A stretch of DNA of 42,705 bases from assembly GCA_020721875.1 (NCBI GenBank), contig DYLX01000001.1, forward strand, positions 105,995-148,699, read 5' to 3'. Of the stretch, positions 27,490 through 35,473 are shown piece after piece (within the stretch, counting starts at the first letter, position 1; each line of letters opens with the position of its first letter). The position numbers and the translations under genes are program-made. The stretch is from Leptospira biflexa. GTDB taxonomy: Bacteria > Spirochaetota > Spirochaetia > Treponematales > Rectinemataceae. Below the pieces are notes generated by a model. The model saw only the letters and a list, made by a program, of their open reading frames with translations, was not told the origin of the DNA and made no database searches.

Positions 27490-27965
27490 ATATCGAATTT
27501 ACGCTCAATGGAAGTACCCAAAGTACTAATATTTCAAGCGCTGAACGCGCAGTCGATGTGCTTGTTAGACATTTCGACATCCACAGCCTTTCCGCGAATT
27601 GCCTAAGCGGGAAATGTGGCAGCTGCCTGATACTCGTCGATGGCAATCCTGTGTATAGCTGTACCTTGCCTGGCTTTCTGCTCCGAGAGAGGCGGGTGGA
27701 GACCTTGGAAGCGTTTCAAAAGACCAAGGAATTCGTGGTTATCTCAAGCGAATTCCAGAAAGAAGGCATCGATGTGTGCTGTGCTGGCAATAATGCATTC
27801 ATGCTCATTGCGCTCTACCTTGCGAGAAAATCCATCGCACCGTCCGACGATGATATCCGCGAGGCCCTTGCGAACGCCTACTGCGATTGTCTCGCGCCTG
27901 AACACTACATTCGCACGCTGCGAACGGCGCTCCACCGCCTCGATACCGCGAGAAAAACGCCATGA
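27486..27965 (+). CDS. XDH-family [2Fe-2S] subunit with an altered second cluster
   Basis: A 159-residue homologue of the small iron-sulfur subunit. The plant-type ferredoxin cluster ligands are intact: C39, C44, C47 and C59 in the usual C-x4-C-x2-C-x11-C pattern (NCLSGKCGSCLILVDG). In the helical second domain the expected C-x2-C is instead D96-V-C98-C99, while the later C-x-C survives as C133-D-C135. One ligand is therefore lost or shifted. The start ATG at 27486 overlaps the large-subunit stop (ATGA); the frame is open upstream, but that is inside the large-subunit gene. The gene ends with an ATGA overlap to the FAD subunit. Confidence 0.85.
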   Translation: MNIEFTLNGSTQSTNISSAERAVDVLVRHFDIHSLSANCLSGKCGSCLILVDGNPVYSCTLPGFLLRERRVETLEAFQKTKEFVVISSEFQKEGIDVCCAGNNAFMLIALYLARKSIAPSDDDIREALANAYCDCLAPEHYIRTLRTALHRLDTARKTP

Positions 27966-28795
27966 ATCTTAGCGAAATCCACTACCCAAGGTCAGTTCAG
28001 GAATGCCTCACCTTGATCGAGAAAGAGAAACAGCTGAGGATCATCGCAGGTGCGACCACTTTCGGCATTGAACAGCACACTCGATACCTGTCGTTCGAAC
28101 CCGCAATTGCTTGTATCCACTACATTCCTGAGCTCTCCTCTCTTCAAAAAACTGAGCGAATGATCTCTATCGGCGCAGCCTGCACGCTCGCGTCTCTCGA
28201 GCGCATATACCCCTTTGATCGAACACATGCTCGTGACCTTCTGCGGTCGATAGGTACATCCGCGGTACGCGAAATTGCGACAATTGGTGGCCATATCATG
28301 TACCCGAAGCGATTTCTTTCGTTGTGGGCTCTGCTCGCAAGCCTCGATACTGAGGTCGAGTTCCGCTCTCTTTCAAAAACAACCATAAAAAATATCTGGT
28401 ATCTCTCGGATCAAAACGGCCTGCCAAACTTGGAGCGGAATATGCTGCTCACCCGCGTCAGAGTGCCACTCCAATCGCTTGATCATCTCTTTATCCGAAG
28501 AGTCGGCGCGGGCATCTTTCCTGAGGGAGACGGAGGCTACCTCGTATCGACCGCGAGTATCAACCGCCGTTCCGTCGCGAATTTCAAACTCGTCATCGCG
28601 GGAGAGCGTGCCTTCCGGGATTATGAGGCTGAACAGAGAATTGCGTCTTCGCCCTTCCCTATCTCGAATAAGACAATCCAATCAGCTACGCGACTGTATG
28701 GTGAGAGTCTACGAAAAGGAGGGCACTGGAATACAAAAGTGCTTCTCCCGCTCATTGGCCAGGCCCTCCAAGATCTCCAGCGAACGAGTGTATGA
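27962..28795 (+). CDS. XDH-family FAD-binding subunit
   Basis: A 277-residue member of the FAD_binding_5/CO-dehydrogenase flavoprotein family. The N-terminal pattern is kept: SVQECLTLIEKEKQLRIIAGATTFG, then SIGAACTLASLERI and TSAVREIATIGGHIMYP. The nucleotide-binding loop reads AGATTFG where active relatives usually have AGGTDL, so it too departs from consensus; the TIGG loop is intact. A CODH_FAD C-terminal domain follows (RRVGAGIFPEGDGGYLVSTASI). It is fused to the Fe-S gene by ATGA and followed after 9 bp by the methylase gene. Confidence 0.8.
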   Translation: MNLSEIHYPRSVQECLTLIEKEKQLRIIAGATTFGIEQHTRYLSFEPAIACIHYIPELSSLQKTERMISIGAACTLASLERIYPFDRTHARDLLRSIGTSAVREIATIGGHIMYPKRFLSLWALLASLDTEVEFRSLSKTTIKNIWYLSDQNGLPNLERNMLLTRVRVPLQSLDHLFIRRVGAGIFPEGDGGYLVSTASINRRSVANFKLVIAGERAFRDYEAEQRIASSPFPISNKTIQSATRLYGESLRKGGHWNTKVLLPLIGQALQDLQRTSV

Positions 28796-28804
28796 GAATC
28801 AGCC

Positions 28805-29626
28805 ATGTCTGAAGAAACCATAAAAACCGGCACGCTCTACCTTATTCCCACGCCCCTCATTCCATATTCTCCTAAGACTTGGGAGACTGAGCTGCTACGC
28901 GCCACCATGCCACTGAAAACAGTGGAGAGACTTCATAAAATCACTCATTTTATTGTGGAATCCGAAAAAAGCGCAGTACATCTTCTCTCGCGGCTACTCA
29001 CGCCTGAGCAATACTCGAGCATCATTTTTTATCCGCTCGATGAACATTCTTCAAAGCGCGACCTGGACGCTCCACTCGAGGTGCTCGCTCAGGGCAAGGA
29101 CTGCGCGGTACTCTCAGAGGCAGGAATGCCCTGCGTGGCAGACCCAGGAGCGGCACTCGTGGCAGCAGCCCACCGGGCTGGTGTCCGTGTATTTCCTATG
29201 GGTAGCGACAGCTCCATCATCATGGCGCTCGCCGCCTCAGGCCTCAATGGGCAATCCTTCACCTTTCTCGGCTACCTGCCGAGAGATGGAGAAGAACTGC
29301 ACAAAAAACTCTGGGCTGAGGGCAACGCCTCGCTCCGCGATGGCGTATCGAGGATCTTTATTGAAACGCCGTATCGCAATTCGAAAACCTTGCGCGCGTG
29401 CACAGCGGCTTTACCCGACGCAGTCCAACTTTGCTGTGCGGGAAATCTTGGCACCGACGCGCCTTTTGTGCGTTCGGCTCCTGTATCAATCTGGAAAAAA
29501 GAAGGTCTCGAAATCCCTGAGCTTCCCACCGTTTTTTGCTTTGGCGTTTCAGCCGCCTTGCCACGAAGAGATCCTGTGCGACGAGTTATACGCCTCAGCC
29601 GGCGAGAAGAGAGAGGCGTTCCTTGA
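28805..29626 (+). CDS. RsmI/YraL-like SAM-dependent tetrapyrrole-methylase family protein
   Basis: A 273-residue member of the TP-methylase superfamily. GTLYLIPTPL opens the fold, FIVESEKSAVHLLSRLL replaces the EDTR element of classical RsmI, and CAVLSEAGMPCVADPGAALVAAAHRAGVRVFPMGSDSSIIMALAASGLNGQSFTFLGYLP part shows the SEAG-x-P-x-x-x-DPG and glycine-rich SAM-binding motifs. RIFIETPYRN matches the following strand. RsmI 2'-O-methylates C1402 of 16S rRNA; this variant resembles the divergent group found in Bacteroidetes and may have another target. It is last in the NusG-paralogue operon, and its 3' end overlaps convergent mfd by 32 bp. Confidence 0.85.
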   Translation: MSEETIKTGTLYLIPTPLIPYSPKTWETELLRATMPLKTVERLHKITHFIVESEKSAVHLLSRLLTPEQYSSIIFYPLDEHSSKRDLDAPLEVLAQGKDCAVLSEAGMPCVADPGAALVAAAHRAGVRVFPMGSDSSIIMALAASGLNGQSFTFLGYLPRDGEELHKKLWAEGNASLRDGVSRIFIETPYRNSKTLRACTAALPDAVQLCCAGNLGTDAPFVRSAPVSIWKKEGLEIPELPTVFCFGVSAALPRRDPVRRVIRLSRREERGVP

Positions 29627-32600
29627 GATAGGCGCTCTTCTCGTGGAGACCAATGGCCTTTGTCTGTATCAAAATAGCGTTAGGCTTCTCCGGAGAGAGC
29701 TTGATGGAGCCCGAAGACTGCCGAATCAGGCGAAGTAGTTTTTCCACCGATATCTTCGACACTTTAGAAAATTCGACGCTTACGGTTCCTTTGCGCTCTC
29801 TCAGGCTTGAGATGGAAAGCTTGCGACAGAGCACGCGCATCTCCGCGAGCGCAAGCAGCGACAGTGCCTCCTCCGGAATCGGGCCGAAGCGCTCCGTCAT
29901 CTCCTCTTGAAGCGCGTCGACTTCCTCTTGTGTCTGTACCGAGGCAATCCGTTTGTAGATTTCCATTTTAACCATCGGAACTGAAATATAGTTGTCGGGA
30001 ATGAATCCGGAGTATTCGAGTTCGAGGTAAGGCTCCTCCGCCACTTCTTCCTGGCCCGAGAGCCTCGACACGGCATCGTCGAGCAGTTTCAGGTAAAGGT
30101 CGAAACCGACTGCGTAGATATCGCCGGATTGTTCACGCCCCAAAAGGTTGCCTGCGCCGCGTACCTCGAGATCCTTCATTGCGATCTTAAAGCCCGAGCC
30201 AAGTTCGGTAAAATCTGAAATAATCTGGAGTCGTTTCATCGCGAGCTCGCTTAGGGCACGCTTGTCGGGATAGAGAAGATATGCGTAGGCCTGTCGATCG
30301 GAACGCCCGACACGTCCTTTGAGCTGATAGAGCTGTGATACTCCATAATTATCAGCTCTATCAATAATTATTGTATTGACATTCGGAATATCGATTCCAT
30401 TTTCGATAATCGTGGTCGAGACGAGCACGTGGAACGCGCCATGAATAAATCGGTGCATGATCGCCTCGAGGTCTCGCGGATCCATCCGGCCATGTGCGCT
30501 CTCAACCAGGGCCTCGGGAACGAGCTGTCGTATGAACTGCTCGATCTCGGGGAGTGTCTCGATTCTGTTGTGGAGATAGAAAATCTGGCCCCCACGCTCT
30601 ATTTCAGCGCGAATGGCGCGTGCGACAAGCTCGGGCGCGTACTCTTCCACAAAGGTTTGGATCGACTGTCGCTCCATTGGAGGAGTGTTGAGCACTGACA
30701 TGTCACGTATTTTCAAAAGGGACATGTGCAGTGTCCTCGGAATGGGGGTCGCGGTGAGCGTGAGGCAGTCGATACCCGCCTTCATTTCCTTGAGCCGCTC
30801 TTTATCCTTCACACCAAAGCGCTGCTCCTCGTCGATTACGAGGAGGCCCAGATCCTTGAAGCGGATGTCCTTCTGAAGAATCCTATGGGTTCCGATTACC
30901 ATGTCAACGCTGCCATCGCTAAGGCCCTTGATGATTTTCGTCTGTGTCTTTTTATCGATAAGCCTCGAGAGGAGTGCTACCCTGAGGGGAAACTCGCCGA
31001 TGCGCTCAAGAAAATTTTCGTAGTGCTGCTCCGCGAGAATAGTTGTAGGGGCGAGGAACGCCACCTGCTTTCCCGACGTTACTGCCTTGAAGCAAGCACG
31101 CATCGCAATCTCTGTTTTCCCGAATCCGACATCGCCGCAGACAAGTCTGTCCATTGGCTTCGGACTCTCCATGTCTTGCTTCACTTCATTGATACAGCGG
31201 ATTTGATCTTCGGTTTCATCGAAAGGAAAAGTTGCCTCGAATTCAAGCTGCCACTCTGTATCGGGAGGAAAAGCGTAGCCCGAAGAGGCCTTTCGCCGCG
31301 CGTAGATCCGAATCAGACGTTCGGCGAGTTCCTCAACCGCCTTGCTCACCCGCTTCTTACGCGTTTCCCACGACTTTGAGCCGAGCGAGTCGAGCTTCGG
31401 CGCCTCGCCCTCATTGCCGATATAGCGTTGCACGAGGTTCGCTTGTTCGATCGGCACGAAGACCTTCTCATCACCTTCGTACTCGATCTCGATATAGTCG
31501 CGCTCGAGACCTAGCACAGTGAGTCGTTGTATTCCGCTGAATTTGCCGATGCCATAGTTCACATGGACCACAAAATCGCCGGGACTAAGATCGATGAAGC
31601 TCTCAATCAACGAGCTTTTCGCCTTTGCAAGCGATCGGGGAACATGTTTTCTGCGCCCAAAGAGCTCGTGCTCTGCTAAAACGCGCACCTTCAATACGGG
31701 GAGCGTGAAACCAGAAGACAGAGGGCCAACCGCGATGGATATGTCCTTGTCTTGAAGCAGCGATCGAATGCGCTCAGCCTGTGGATCGGTGGAGGCAATA
31801 ATCCACGTCTTATACTGATCTCGCGCGAAGCCCTCGAGCTCCTCTTTGAAGAGTCGGATGTTGCCAAAATAGGAGCGCGATGGTTCTGCGCCGAGGGAAA
31901 TGCGATCGTTCGCGGCATCCAGCCCTCGCAGGGCGTAACAATACATCGTCGAAGGGTAATCGCTGATCAATTCAGAAATATTGATCAGGACCGCCTGCGG
32001 AGGCGGAACAACCATTTCGCGAATCGCCATTCTGTACATTGCTGCGTACTCTTTTCGGAGCGTCTCCGAGAGCGCTTCAATGCGCTCTCGCGCGACAACG
32101 ACATAGAAGGTGGAAGCGTCAGCGTACTCAAGGAGATTATACATACGCTCAAACGCGAGGGGAAACCAGAGTTCTTCGCCTTGTACATCGCCACCGTTGA
32201 GGAGTCTTTCGGTGAGCTGCTCGAGGCGGCCATCAGATACCGCGAATTCTGTCGCGTGTTGTTGTACACGCGCTACCGAGTCTTGGTCCCACACGACTTC
32301 CTTGAGCGGGCGGATAGAGATACGGTCGAGTTTCGCGTTTCCTGACTGGGTCGCCACGTCGAACTGCGTAATCTTCTCGATTATGTCGAAATCGAAATGA
32401 ATTCGTGTCGCGAACGGCTCTCCCGGCACGAAAATGTCGAGGACTTCTCCTCTCAGCGCGTATTCGCCAGGGAGGCTCACCGAGGGAACGCGGAGATAGC
32501 CAAGCTCGGAGAGCGCATCGGAGATCTGTGTCGGCTCGAATTGGGCTCCCACCTTGAGGTGGAGGGTGTGGGCGCGTACGTACTCAGGAGGCGGAACGGG

Positions 32601-32990
32601 AATTGCTAGGGTTCTGGCGGAAACAACCGCGATACTGTAATCGCCTTCGGCGAGGCGTGCGAGCGCCGAGGTTCTCTCGGTGAACATCCTTGATCGACTG
32701 GGGATCGATTTATAGGGTGCTCCCGTCCATGATGGAAAGTTCAGCACATTCACACGGGTAAGTTCGAGATCCCTTCCAAACTCATCCGCCTCCTGATCCG
32801 AAGGGAGCACAACAATGCATTTTCGCTTTATCTTCGAAAGAAGCACGGCAAGGCTGAATGCCAGAAGCGAGTTCTCAGAGTTTTGGAGATGAAGGGGAAA
32901 TTCACCCCGCGCTATCTGCGCGCGCATCGATGCGAGCGCTGGGTTTCGAGAAATAGTATCAAATAATGCTTGCAGAATATCGGGATTCAT
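29595..32990 (-). CDS. mfd: Transcription-repair coupling factor Mfd
   Basis: A DNA translocase that removes stalled RNA polymerase and recruits UvrA. About 1131 residues from ATG 32990: UvrB-like N-terminal domains (FPSWTGAPYKSIPSRSRMFTER), an RNA-polymerase-interaction CarD-like domain (SPGDFVVHVNYGIGKFSGIQ), a RecG-like helicase core (Walker A VCGDVGFGKTEIAMRA; DEEQRFGVKDKERLK; LTATPIPRTLHM; motif VI-like YQLKGRVGRSDRQAYAYLL) and a TRCF C-terminal domain. The frame is open to 33245, but the upstream part is a non-homologous Ser/Ile-rich stretch overlapping a divergent gene, so MNPDILQALF is chosen as N-terminus. A TATACT box at 33025-33020 on the - strand may be its -10. Confidence 0.96.
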   Translation of the reverse strand: MNPDILQALFDTISRNPALASMRAQIARGEFPLHLQNSENSLLAFSLAVLLSKIKRKCIVVLPSDQEADEFGRDLELTRVNVLNFPSWTGAPYKSIPSRSRMFTERTSALARLAEGDYSIAVVSARTLAIPVPPPEYVRAHTLHLKVGAQFEPTQISDALSELGYLRVPSVSLPGEYALRGEVLDIFVPGEPFATRIHFDFDIIEKITQFDVATQSGNAKLDRISIRPLKEVVWDQDSVARVQQHATEFAVSDGRLEQLTERLLNGGDVQGEELWFPLAFERMYNLLEYADASTFYVVVARERIEALSETLRKEYAAMYRMAIREMVVPPPQAVLINISELISDYPSTMYCYALRGLDAANDRISLGAEPSRSYFGNIRLFKEELEGFARDQYKTWIIASTDPQAERIRSLLQDKDISIAVGPLSSGFTLPVLKVRVLAEHELFGRRKHVPRSLAKAKSSLIESFIDLSPGDFVVHVNYGIGKFSGIQRLTVLGLERDYIEIEYEGDEKVFVPIEQANLVQRYIGNEGEAPKLDSLGSKSWETRKKRVSKAVEELAERLIRIYARRKASSGYAFPPDTEWQLEFEATFPFDETEDQIRCINEVKQDMESPKPMDRLVCGDVGFGKTEIAMRACFKAVTSGKQVAFLAPTTILAEQHYENFLERIGEFPLRVALLSRLIDKKTQTKIIKGLSDGSVDMVIGTHRILQKDIRFKDLGLLVIDEEQRFGVKDKERLKEMKAGIDCLTLTATPIPRTLHMSLLKIRDMSVLNTPPMERQSIQTFVEEYAPELVARAIRAEIERGGQIFYLHNRIETLPEIEQFIRQLVPEALVESAHGRMDPRDLEAIMHRFIHGAFHVLVSTTIIENGIDIPNVNTIIIDRADNYGVSQLYQLKGRVGRSDRQAYAYLLYPDKRALSELAMKRLQIISDFTELGSGFKIAMKDLEVRGAGNLLGREQSGDIYAVGFDLYLKLLDDAVSRLSGQEEVAEEPYLELEYSGFIPDNYISVPMVKMEIYKRIASVQTQEEVDALQEEMTERFGPIPEEALSLLALAEMRVLCRKLSISSLRERKGTVSVEFSKVSKISVEKLLRLIRQSSGSIKLSPEKPNAILIQTKAIGLHEKSAYLKERLSLLAG

Positions 32991-33069
32991 CGTATGCTTT
33001 TCCGTTGCTTGCGGGGCTAAGTATAGCTGCAGATGCTTTCGTTTTCTACGGGCCAAAATAAGAATAATT

Positions 33070-33471
33070 ATGCTTGCACTATTATTAATAGAAGAAGATG
33101 CCGTCGCTGATACCGCGATCAGAATCTTGAGATCTGAAGACATCTGCACCATTCGCTTCCGCGATCCACTTCGATTGCTCGACGCGATACCGGACCTCAG
33201 GCCAGATATCATTATGATCCGACACCGCGATTTTCCCCTCCACACTCAGATGGTCGTCGGATTCGTCCGATTCTATCAAGCGCTCTCTCGCTGCAAGGTA
33301 CTTGTCATTAGTTCAAGTGCGGATGTCTTGAAACAGACGACAAACATCGCTGAAGACCAATTCTTGAGGGATCCCTCGACACTCTCTGCAGCTGCGCTCG
33401 GCGCCTTAGGTTCGTCCGCCCATCGAGGTAGCAGGCTCGTGGAGAGGGCTCAGCGCATTCTGAAAGAATAA
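33070..33471 (+). CDS. Degenerate receiver-like protein
   Basis: A 133-residue protein with the strand-helix pattern of a response-regulator receiver: LALLLIEEDAVADTAIRIL at the N-terminus, RPDIIMIRHRDFP at about 44-56, CKVLVISSSAD and QFLRDPSTLS. The residue aligning with the phospho-acceptor Asp is R51, and the conserved Lys before Pro is replaced (RDP), so classical phosphorylation is unlikely. There is no output domain. No clear ribosome-binding site precedes the ATG. It is divergent from mfd and 48 bp upstream of arsR. The family assignment is by pattern only; a pseudo-receiver or small hypothetical protein is as far as the sequence goes. Confidence 0.55.
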   Translation: MLALLLIEEDAVADTAIRILRSEDICTIRFRDPLRLLDAIPDLRPDIIMIRHRDFPLHTQMVVGFVRFYQALSRCKVLVISSSADVLKQTTNIAEDQFLRDPSTLSAAALGALGSSAHRGSRLVERAQRILKE

Positions 33472-33481
33472 CATATCTAAC

Positions 33482-33510
33482 TTGCATTTTTATAAAATTC
33501 GCTATATAAT
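33482..33510 (+). promoter_or_regulatory. Promoter of arsR
   Basis: TTGCAT (33482-33487), 17 bp, perfect TATAAT (33505-33510). Initiation would fall near 33517-33519, immediately before the ATG at 33520, so the transcript should have almost no leader. Confidence 0.8.
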
Positions 33511-33518
33511 GATTATAT
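33504..33518. promoter_or_regulatory. Palindromic operator over the arsR -10 and start site
   Basis: ATATAAT-G-ATTATAT is a perfect 15-bp inverted repeat covering the -10 box and expected start point. Position and symmetry fit autorepression by the ArsR product. The central 13 bases also match the published PerR-box core, so a Fur-family regulator is an alternative. Confidence 0.6.
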
Positions 33519-33519
33519 T

Positions 33520-33855
33520 ATGGAAACAATGCCAAAGCCCTGCAATGAAGAGCTATTGTATCCGTACGCTCAGAAGTATAAGGCGATAGGACACCCCATT
33601 AGGCTTAAAATTCTCTGCCTTATCGCGCACCAAGAGGTGCCATGCGTGGGAGATATTTGGCGCTGCCTTGAACAGCCGCAGCCAGTTATTTCTCAGCATC
33701 TCGCGATTCTAAAGCGTTATGGCATTGTCTCATCTGAAGTAAATAAGACACGACGCATTTATTCAATCAGCGATCCATTTATTCGAGCTATGGTCGATTC
33801 AATGATCTGTGAAATTAATGAAAAAGACACAAAAGGTTCAAATTCAAGGAAATAG
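33520..33855 (+). CDS. ArsR/SmtB family transcriptional repressor
   Basis: A 111-residue winged-helix protein. KAIGHPIRLKILCLIAHQEVPCVGDIWRCLEQPQPVISQHLAILKRYGIVSS part shows the ArsR pattern, with recognition helix about 55-65 and wing KTRRIYSIS at about 76-84. Cysteines at 8, 33, 42, 49 and 97 could sense metals or thiol chemistry, but the classical E-L-C-V-C-D-L arsenic motif is only partly matched (VPCVGDI). No transporter or detoxification gene follows; the next gene, ispG, is convergent, with a 37-bp gap. It sits under a strong promoter overlapped by a palindrome, which suggests autoregulation and action on distant targets. Confidence 0.88.
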   Translation: METMPKPCNEELLYPYAQKYKAIGHPIRLKILCLIAHQEVPCVGDIWRCLEQPQPVISQHLAILKRYGIVSSEVNKTRRIYSISDPFIRAMVDSMICEINEKDTKGSNSRK

Positions 33856-33892
33856 GTTGAGCGCGCAATGAGGCTGTGCGTAATATGACTGC

Positions 33893-34975
33893 TCAGGAAG
33901 CTGTAGTAGCACCAAGCAGGGAATTGAGCTCTTCTTGGAATGCGCTGTCTGCGTTCTGGACATCAGTTCGCCGCACGATTTCTCCGTGTTTAAAAATCAG
34001 CACCGAATTACCTGCCCCGGTAATGCCCAGATCCGCATGCCGTGCTTCCCCGGGCCCATTTACAACACAGCCCATCACCGCCACTGAAATGCGGGCATTG
34101 AGCGAATAGAGCCGTTCACTCCACCGCGCGACAAAGGCATGCGTATCGAACGAAGCCCGACCGCAGCGCGGGCATGAAACAATTCGAATCCCCTGCTGCC
34201 CACCATCGACACACGCGAGAATCTCTTTCCCCGCGATCACTTCCTGTTCCATTGTATCCGAAAGAGAGATACGAATAGTCGCCCCAATCTTCTTCTTGAG
34301 AAGCGGAACCAAGGCAGCGGTATTGCGAACAACGCCCGCCACAAGCGGTCCTGCCTCGGTTACGCCAAGATGAAGCGGATACGGATACTGTGCAGCAAAC
34401 AGCTCGTTTGCACGGATCACTGTTTCTGGGTTATTGAGCTTGAGCGATACCACAATGTTGCTGAAATGCATCGATTCGAGCACTTCGATTTCGCGGGTCG
34501 CAGCTTTAAGCGCGGCGAGTGCGCGGTCGGGCTCTCCTTCCAGATCCTTTGGAAGAGAGCCGCCGTTTATGCCTATCCGAATGGGAATACCCTTATCGAG
34601 CGCTTTGGCAGCAACCTCGCGAACCTTCCATTCTGCACCGATATTTCCAGGATTTATCCGTACCTTCGCAATCGGAAAATCCATACATCGCAGCGCGATG
34701 CGCCAGTCGAAGTGGATATCCGCGACAATAGGCATAGAAGAAACACTTGCGAGCATACCAAGCGCTTCGGCTGCCTCAATATTGGGCACCGCAAATCGAA
34801 TAATTTGGCAGCCAAGCGCTTTCAGTGCATCTATTTTCTTTGCTATTTTGTGAAGGCGCTCGTCATCCGGACCATAAAAGTTAGGAAGTGGATCTTTCCA
34901 CATAGTCTGGATGCTGACAGGCCAGCCATGGCCCATCAGCACTCCACCGACTTTAATTACTTTCGTTGTTTGCAT
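33893..34975 (-). CDS. ispG: (E)-4-hydroxy-3-methylbut-2-enyl-diphosphate synthase
   Basis: An iron-sulfur enzyme of the MEP pathway that converts MEcPP to HMBPP. The 360-residue protein begins KVIKVGGVLMGHGWPVSIQTM and has the TIM barrel (PIVADIHFDWRIAL, VRINPGNIG). The C-terminal [4Fe-4S] site is seen as SCPRCGR and VAVMGCVVNGPGEARHADLGI, giving the three conserved cysteines. Some residues differ from consensus (MWKDPL for the usual T-x-T-x-D). It is separated from the V-ATPase operon upstream by a 16-bp palindrome. Together with ispE it shows that this organism makes isoprenoids by the MEP route. Confidence 0.96.
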   Translation of the reverse strand: MQTTKVIKVGGVLMGHGWPVSIQTMWKDPLPNFYGPDDERLHKIAKKIDALKALGCQIIRFAVPNIEAAEALGMLASVSSMPIVADIHFDWRIALRCMDFPIAKVRINPGNIGAEWKVREVAAKALDKGIPIRIGINGGSLPKDLEGEPDRALAALKAATREIEVLESMHFSNIVVSLKLNNPETVIRANELFAAQYPYPLHLGVTEAGPLVAGVVRNTAALVPLLKKKIGATIRISLSDTMEQEVIAGKEILACVDGGQQGIRIVSCPRCGRASFDTHAFVARWSERLYSLNARISVAVMGCVVNGPGEARHADLGITGAGNSVLIFKHGEIVRRTDVQNADSAFQEELNSLLGATTAS

Positions 34976-35004
34976 TATCAGGACTTAAATGATTTGTTCA
35001 CACA

Positions 35005-35020
35005 TTGTATAATTATACAA
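35005..35020. promoter_or_regulatory. 16-bp perfect palindrome upstream of ispG
   Basis: TTGTATAATTATACAA is fully self-complementary and contains a consensus TATAAT on both strands. On the - strand it could be the -10 of ispG (ATG 34975, leader about 30 bases). It lies between the V-ATPase subunit K stop and ispG. No T-run follows, so it is more likely an operator/promoter than a terminator. Confidence 0.45.
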
Positions 35021-35030
35021 GTAGCACAAA

Positions 35031-35453
35031 TCAGACGACACTGAAAGTAAAGGCAAGTGTAAACAAGGCGACAGTTTCCGTAAGGCCGATGACGGTTATA
35101 TAGTTAGCAAAGCCTTTACCCGTTTCTCCAAATGCATCGCACGCAGAGGCAGCAGCCTTACCCTGTGCAATTGCAGACATACCTATTGCAATTCCCGCAA
35201 TGATGCCAGCCGTGAGAATAAGCAGCACATCCTTTGCAGAGTTAAGAAGCCTTCCCATAAGAATAAATCCATAAATTGTCTGGGTAAGCGGAGCACCGGC
35301 AAAAGCGACTAAAAGAAATGAAGCTGGCTTATTCTCTAAATAATTCCGCTTCCAAGCCCCAATCGCCGCCATGCTGGAAATTCCTGCGCCAACTCCAGAG
35401 CCGATGGCCGCAAAACCAAGCGTACATGCTGCTCCGATCATTGCAATGTTCAT
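35031..35453 (-). CDS. atpK: V-type ATPase subunit K (rotor ring proteolipid)
   Basis: A proteolipid of the membrane rotor ring, 140 residues, four transmembrane helices in two hairpins. The ion site resembles the sodium site of Enterococcus hirae NtpK: T57-Q58 in APLTQTIYGF, Q97 in SAIAQGKAAA and carboxylate E126 in IGLTETVALF. The first hairpin has Gln instead of a second carboxylate. The start is taken as ATG 35453, seven bases after AGAGGAG; a TTG at 35459 is too close to that site. It is the last gene of the operon. Confidence 0.95.
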   Translation of the reverse strand: MNIAMIGAACTLGFAAIGSGVGAGISSMAAIGAWKRNYLENKPASFLLVAFAGAPLTQTIYGFILMGRLLNSAKDVLLILTAGIIAGIAIGMSAIAQGKAAASACDAFGETGKGFANYITVIGLTETVALFTLAFTFSVV

Positions 35454-35473
35454 ATCCAAGCTCCTCTAAAAAA

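Noticed and set aside
32991..33245. N-terminal extension of Mfd
   Set aside because: The added 85 residues are low-complexity and antisense to the receiver-like gene; family homology starts at MNPDILQALF.
35005..35020. Terminator of the V-ATPase operon
   Set aside because: The palindrome is almost entirely A/T with no GC stem and no trailing T-run.
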